64,000 nucleotides of DNA. Source: Janibacter melonis (lineage in GTDB: Bacteria; Actinomycetota; Actinomycetes; Actinomycetales; Dermatophilaceae). The position numbers were made by a program, and so were the translations under genes. Below the pieces are notes generated by a model. That model was not told where the DNA came from. It made no database searches and worked only from the letters and a program-made list of their open reading frames with translations. The DNA is taken from assembly GCF_020567375.1 (NCBI RefSeq), contig NZ_JAJBZM010000001.1, positions 47,396 to 111,395 on the forward strand. The letters run 5' to 3'. Positions 61,207 through 64,000 of this stretch are shown piece after piece. Position 1 is the first letter of the stretch, and every line of letters starts with the position of its first letter.

Positions 61207-64000
61207 GTGCGCCGAGCTGTGACCGGCTACCGCCTGACCGTGGCGCTCCTCCTGGCCCTCCTCTCGACGGTCGTGCTCGCGAACAGCTGGGGGGTCTTCC
61301 AGACCGACATCAAGCCCGAGGTGTACCTCGCGCCCGGCGAGATGCTGCGTCACTACCTCTCGTCGTGGACGAGCTCGCCCTACCTCGGCTCCCCGAACTT
61401 CAACGTCGGGCTCGTCCCGGTGCTCCTCGTGACGACGGCTCTCGGGGCGCTCGGCCTCGACCCCGAGCTCTCCTTCAAGCTCTTCCACCTCGGGCTCTGG
61501 GTGCTCGCCGCCTGGGGCGCGTCACGTCTGCTGCGCACCCTCGTGCCGAGCGCCTCGCGCTGGGCCGGTCTCGTCACCGGCGTCGCGTACGTCGCCAACC
61601 CCTACACCGTGACGGCCGGGTCGACCCTGGCGATCGCGTTGCCGCTGGCCCTCCTGCCCGTCCTGCTCGTCGCCTACGTGCGCGCCCTGCGCGCCCCCCG
61701 CTCGTGGGGCTGGCCGGCGGCCTTCGCCCTCGTCTTCGCCGCGATGAGCGGGATGAACGTCGCGATCGTGCCGGTGCTCCAGCTCCTCCTGCTGCTGCCG
61801 CTGGCGATCACCGTCCGGCACGAGCAGGGGCTGCGCTGGCGCCAGGTGCTCGCCGTCACCGCTCGCTGCGGGCTGCTCGTCGTGCTGCTCTCGCTCTACT
61901 GGCTGGTGCCGGCCGCCGCCGCCCTGACCACCGGTGGGCAGATCGTCGAGAGCTCGGAGACCCTCGAGGGCATCGCGAAGGTGTCCTCGCTCACCGAGGT
62001 CCTGCGCGGGCTGGGCCTGTGGGCGATCTACGGCCGGGACGCGAGCGGTCCGTGGGTGCCCCAGTACGCCGCCTACGTCGCCCAGCCCGTCTTCGTCCTG
62101 CTCACCGCCCTGTGGCCGGCGGCCGCCCTGGCCTCGCTGCGGTGGGTGCCGCGGCGCATGGAGCGGCTCATCGCCGTGACGACCGGTCTCGTCGCGGTCG
62201 TCATGGTCGGCCTCTTCCCCGCGTCGGGCAGCTCCCCCTTCGCCTGGCTGCTCGCCCGCTCCTTCGACCTCGTGCCGGCGCTCCTCGCCTTCCGCACGAC
62301 GAACAAGATCGGCGCGGGCCTGGCCCTCTTCTTCGCCCTCGCGCTCGGCCTGGCCGCCGTCCAGGTCGTGCCCCGCGTGCTGCGCACGCCCGGTCTCGCA
62401 CCGGTCGCCGTCTCGGGCACGCTCGTCGCGCTCTTCGCGTGGACCGCACCGGCCTTCACCGGCAACCTCTACATCTCGCCCCTCGACGTCCCGGGCTACT
62501 GGCACGACGCCGCCCGGCAGGTCGACGCCGGCGACGACCGCGGGCGGGTGCTCGTGCTGCCGGGGCAGACCCGCAGCGCCTACCGCTGGAGCCTGGAGCG
62601 CCCCGACGACCTGCCGAACTCCCTCTTCACCCGTGACGCCGTCATCCCCGAGACGACGCCGAACACCTCCGCGCCCGGCGCGAACTTCCTCGCCGCCCTC
62701 GACGACACCCTCCAGTCCGGGACCGAGCCGCGCCACGAGACCTCGGTCTACGCGCGCTACCTCGGGGCCGACCAGGTCCTCCTGCGCCACGACGTGCGCT
62801 GGGAGCCGTGGGGCGGGGCCCGGCCGGGGCAGACGGCGGACGCGCTGTCCGGGGACCCCGGGCTGAGCGGCGTGGCGAACTTCGGCCGCCCCGGCGAGAA
62901 CACCCTCGCGCCCGGGTCGACCCCGGCCAGCCAGGCCGAGGCGCTGCTGCCCCCGCTGCAGCTGTACGGCGTCCAGGACGCCCGTCCGGTCGTGCGCGCG
63001 ACGGCCCTCGACGGCCAGTACCTCGTCGCCGGCGACGGGTGGGCCGTCGCGTCGATGGCCGCGGCCGGTCTGCTCGAGGAGAACCCGGGCTTCCGCTACG
63101 CGCAGGACGTGAGCGTCGACGAGCTGCGCTCGACCCTGCAGCAGGAGCGCTCGCGCCTCGTGCTCACCGACACCAACCAGCGGCGTGACGCGATCCCCAA
63201 CCGGCTCACCGCCGGGCAGGGTGCCCCGCTCCCCGCCGACGTGCCCCTGGGCATCAGCCGCACCCTCGGCGACGACCCGGCCGACCAGAGCGTCCTCGTG
63301 ACGAGCGGGGTGCAGGTGAGCGCGACCTCGCAGGGCGGGGCCTTCTTCGACCTGCCGTACGGCGTCCCGCAGAACGCCGTGGACGGCGACCCGAGCACCT
63401 CCTGGCTCTTCGGCGACTTCCGCCGGGCAGAGGGGACCTCTCTCACCGCGAGCCTGCCGCAGGCCCGCGAGATCGGCCGGGTCCGGATCACCCCGACGGC
63501 CCTCGGCGACGTGCGGATCAGCGAGCTCGAGGTCTCCGCGGGCGGCACGACCCGTCGGGTGCCGGTGGAGGGCACCCGCCCGGTGAGCGTCGACCTCGGG
63601 GGAGTGGAGGCCGACGAGGTGCGCGTCGAGGTCACGGGGATCACCGGCGACGGCTTCAGCCTCGTCGGGATCTCCGAGATCGACCTCGGCGACGACCTCG
63701 TCGCCGAGCGCACCGTCCGCACGCCGCAGACCTTCGACCGGCTGTACGGCGAGCTGAGCAGCGCGGAGCGAGCGGAGTTCGCGCAGATGCCGCTTGACGT
63801 GCTGCTGCGCCGGGTGACGGGCTCCGCGTCGGCCAGCGACGACACCGAGCGCTTCCTCGTCCGGGACCTCTCCGTGCCCGACGACCGCGAGTACCGCGCG
63901 AGCGCGCACGTGCGGGTCGACGGGGACGTGGAGCCGGTCTACGACGAGCTCCTCGACGACACCCGCGGGTGGACGATGACGTCGAGCGCCTACGACTTCT
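61207..64000 (+). CDS. Alpha-(1->3)-arabinofuranosyltransferase family protein (AftD-like, DUF3367), partial
   Basis: An open frame of 931 codons that runs off the right edge. The N-terminal part has about ten membrane segments from residue 8 to 430, with AFRTTNKIGAGLALFFALAL near 360 as in DUF3367 glycosyltransferases. After residue 438 the extracytoplasmic part begins (GRVLVLPGQTRSAYRWSLERP), and DGDPSTSWLFGDF near 727 marks an F5/8 type C (discoidin-like) carbohydrate-binding domain. In mycobacteria AftD adds arabinofuranose in arabinan synthesis; mycolate-free actinobacteria also carry homologues whose products are unclear. Start GTG 61207 has GTGGAG upstream. The gene is incomplete only because the window ends. 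Confidence 0.85.
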   Translation, partial: MRRAVTGYRLTVALLLALLSTVVLANSWGVFQTDIKPEVYLAPGEMLRHYLSSWTSSPYLGSPNFNVGLVPVLLVTTALGALGLDPELSFKLFHLGLWVLAAWGASRLLRTLVPSASRWAGLVTGVAYVANPYTVTAGSTLAIALPLALLPVLLVAYVRALRAPRSWGWPAAFALVFAAMSGMNVAIVPVLQLLLLLPLAITVRHEQGLRWRQVLAVTARCGLLVVLLSLYWLVPAAAALTTGGQIVESSETLEGIAKVSSLTEVLRGLGLWAIYGRDASGPWVPQYAAYVAQPVFVLLTALWPAAALASLRWVPRRMERLIAVTTGLVAVVMVGLFPASGSSPFAWLLARSFDLVPALLAFRTTNKIGAGLALFFALALGLAAVQVVPRVLRTPGLAPVAVSGTLVALFAWTAPAFTGNLYISPLDVPGYWHDAARQVDAGDDRGRVLVLPGQTRSAYRWSLERPDDLPNSLFTRDAVIPETTPNTSAPGANFLAALDDTLQSGTEPRHETSVYARYLGADQVLLRHDVRWEPWGGARPGQTADALSGDPGLSGVANFGRPGENTLAPGSTPASQAEALLPPLQLYGVQDARPVVRATALDGQYLVAGDGWAVASMAAAGLLEENPGFRYAQDVSVDELRSTLQQERSRLVLTDTNQRRDAIPNRLTAGQGAPLPADVPLGISRTLGDDPADQSVLVTSGVQVSATSQGGAFFDLPYGVPQNAVDGDPSTSWLFGDFRRAEGTSLTASLPQAREIGRVRITPTALGDVRISELEVSAGGTTRRVPVEGTRPVSVDLGGVEADEVRVEVTGITGDGFSLVGISEIDLGDDLVAERTVRTPQTFDRLYGELSSAERAEFAQMPLDVLLRRVTGSASASDDTERFLVRDLSVPDDREYRASAHVRVDGDVEPVYDELLDDTRGWTMTSSAYDF

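Noticed and set aside
61005-62636. 543-codon plus-strand frame over the AftD-like gene
   Set aside because: It reads an Arg/Pro/Ala-rich wrong frame; the frame starting at 61207 shows membrane helices, DUF3367 motifs and an F5/8 C domain and stays open to the window end.

Overview
The window reads as a chromosomal segment of a very high-GC actinobacterium. The evidence is pervasive GTG starts, 1-4 base start/stop overlaps, an actinobacterial integration host factor (mIHF), an ANTAR-domain response regulator of the PdtaR type, a PriA without ATPase motifs, a trp-associated membrane protein and an AftD-like arabinofuranosyltransferase. Gene order fits Micrococcales, perhaps Intrasporangiaceae or a relative; that placement is an inference from gene content and not a database result. 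No insertion sequence, prophage, CRISPR array, integrase or attachment site was seen. The first ~90 bases are homopolymer-rich G/C and look like a contig end.

Layout. 0.1-1.7 kb: AI-2E family membrane protein. 1.7-4.4 kb (minus): metN-metI-metQ methionine importer. 4.5-5.4 kb (minus): pirin. 5.5-15.8 kb: a complete de novo pyrimidine operon pyrR-pyrB-pyrC-carA-carB-pyrK-pyrD-pyrF, nearly all genes overlapping, preceded by a PyrR-binding leader next to the Shine-Dalgarno sequence. 15.8-25.4 kb: mihF-gmk-rpoZ-coaBC, metK, priA, fmt-rsmB-(VOC protein)-rpe. 25.5-26.4 kb: an FMN riboswitch and a PnuC/RibM-type transporter where many relatives carry riboflavin biosynthesis genes.

26.4-41 kb: histidine and tryptophan genes (hisE-hisG, hisF, hisI-trpE-(membrane protein), trpC-trpB-trpA), interrupted by a minus-strand FUSC exporter plus P-loop kinase, a TIGR03085-like protein, and a two-gene ABC exporter that looks heterodimeric with one degenerate ATP site. 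40.5-42.7 kb: a MauE/DoxX protein, a DsbA-like thioredoxin and lgt, continuing from trpA. 42.7-48.9 kb: gltB-gltD behind a possible 30-codon leaderless leader ORF. 49-52.5 kb: pyk, tRNA-Leu(CAA), pdtaR, then minus-strand DUF554 and thioesterase genes. 52.6-55.3 kb: polA. 55.3-64 kb: cell-envelope glycan genes (sugar nucleotidyltransferase, acyltransferase-SGNH, small membrane protein, methyltransferase, flippase-like protein, and an AftD-like gene open at the right edge).

Two regulatory themes recur. First, many genes lack a Shine-Dalgarno sequence and instead begin 6-8 bases after a TANNNT -10 hexamer, which implies leaderless mRNAs. Second, three promoters (mihF, metK, hisE) use the TAG stop codon of the preceding gene as the first half of their -10 box. 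RNA-level control is visible at pyrR, at the riboflavin transporter, possibly at metK, and possibly at gltB.
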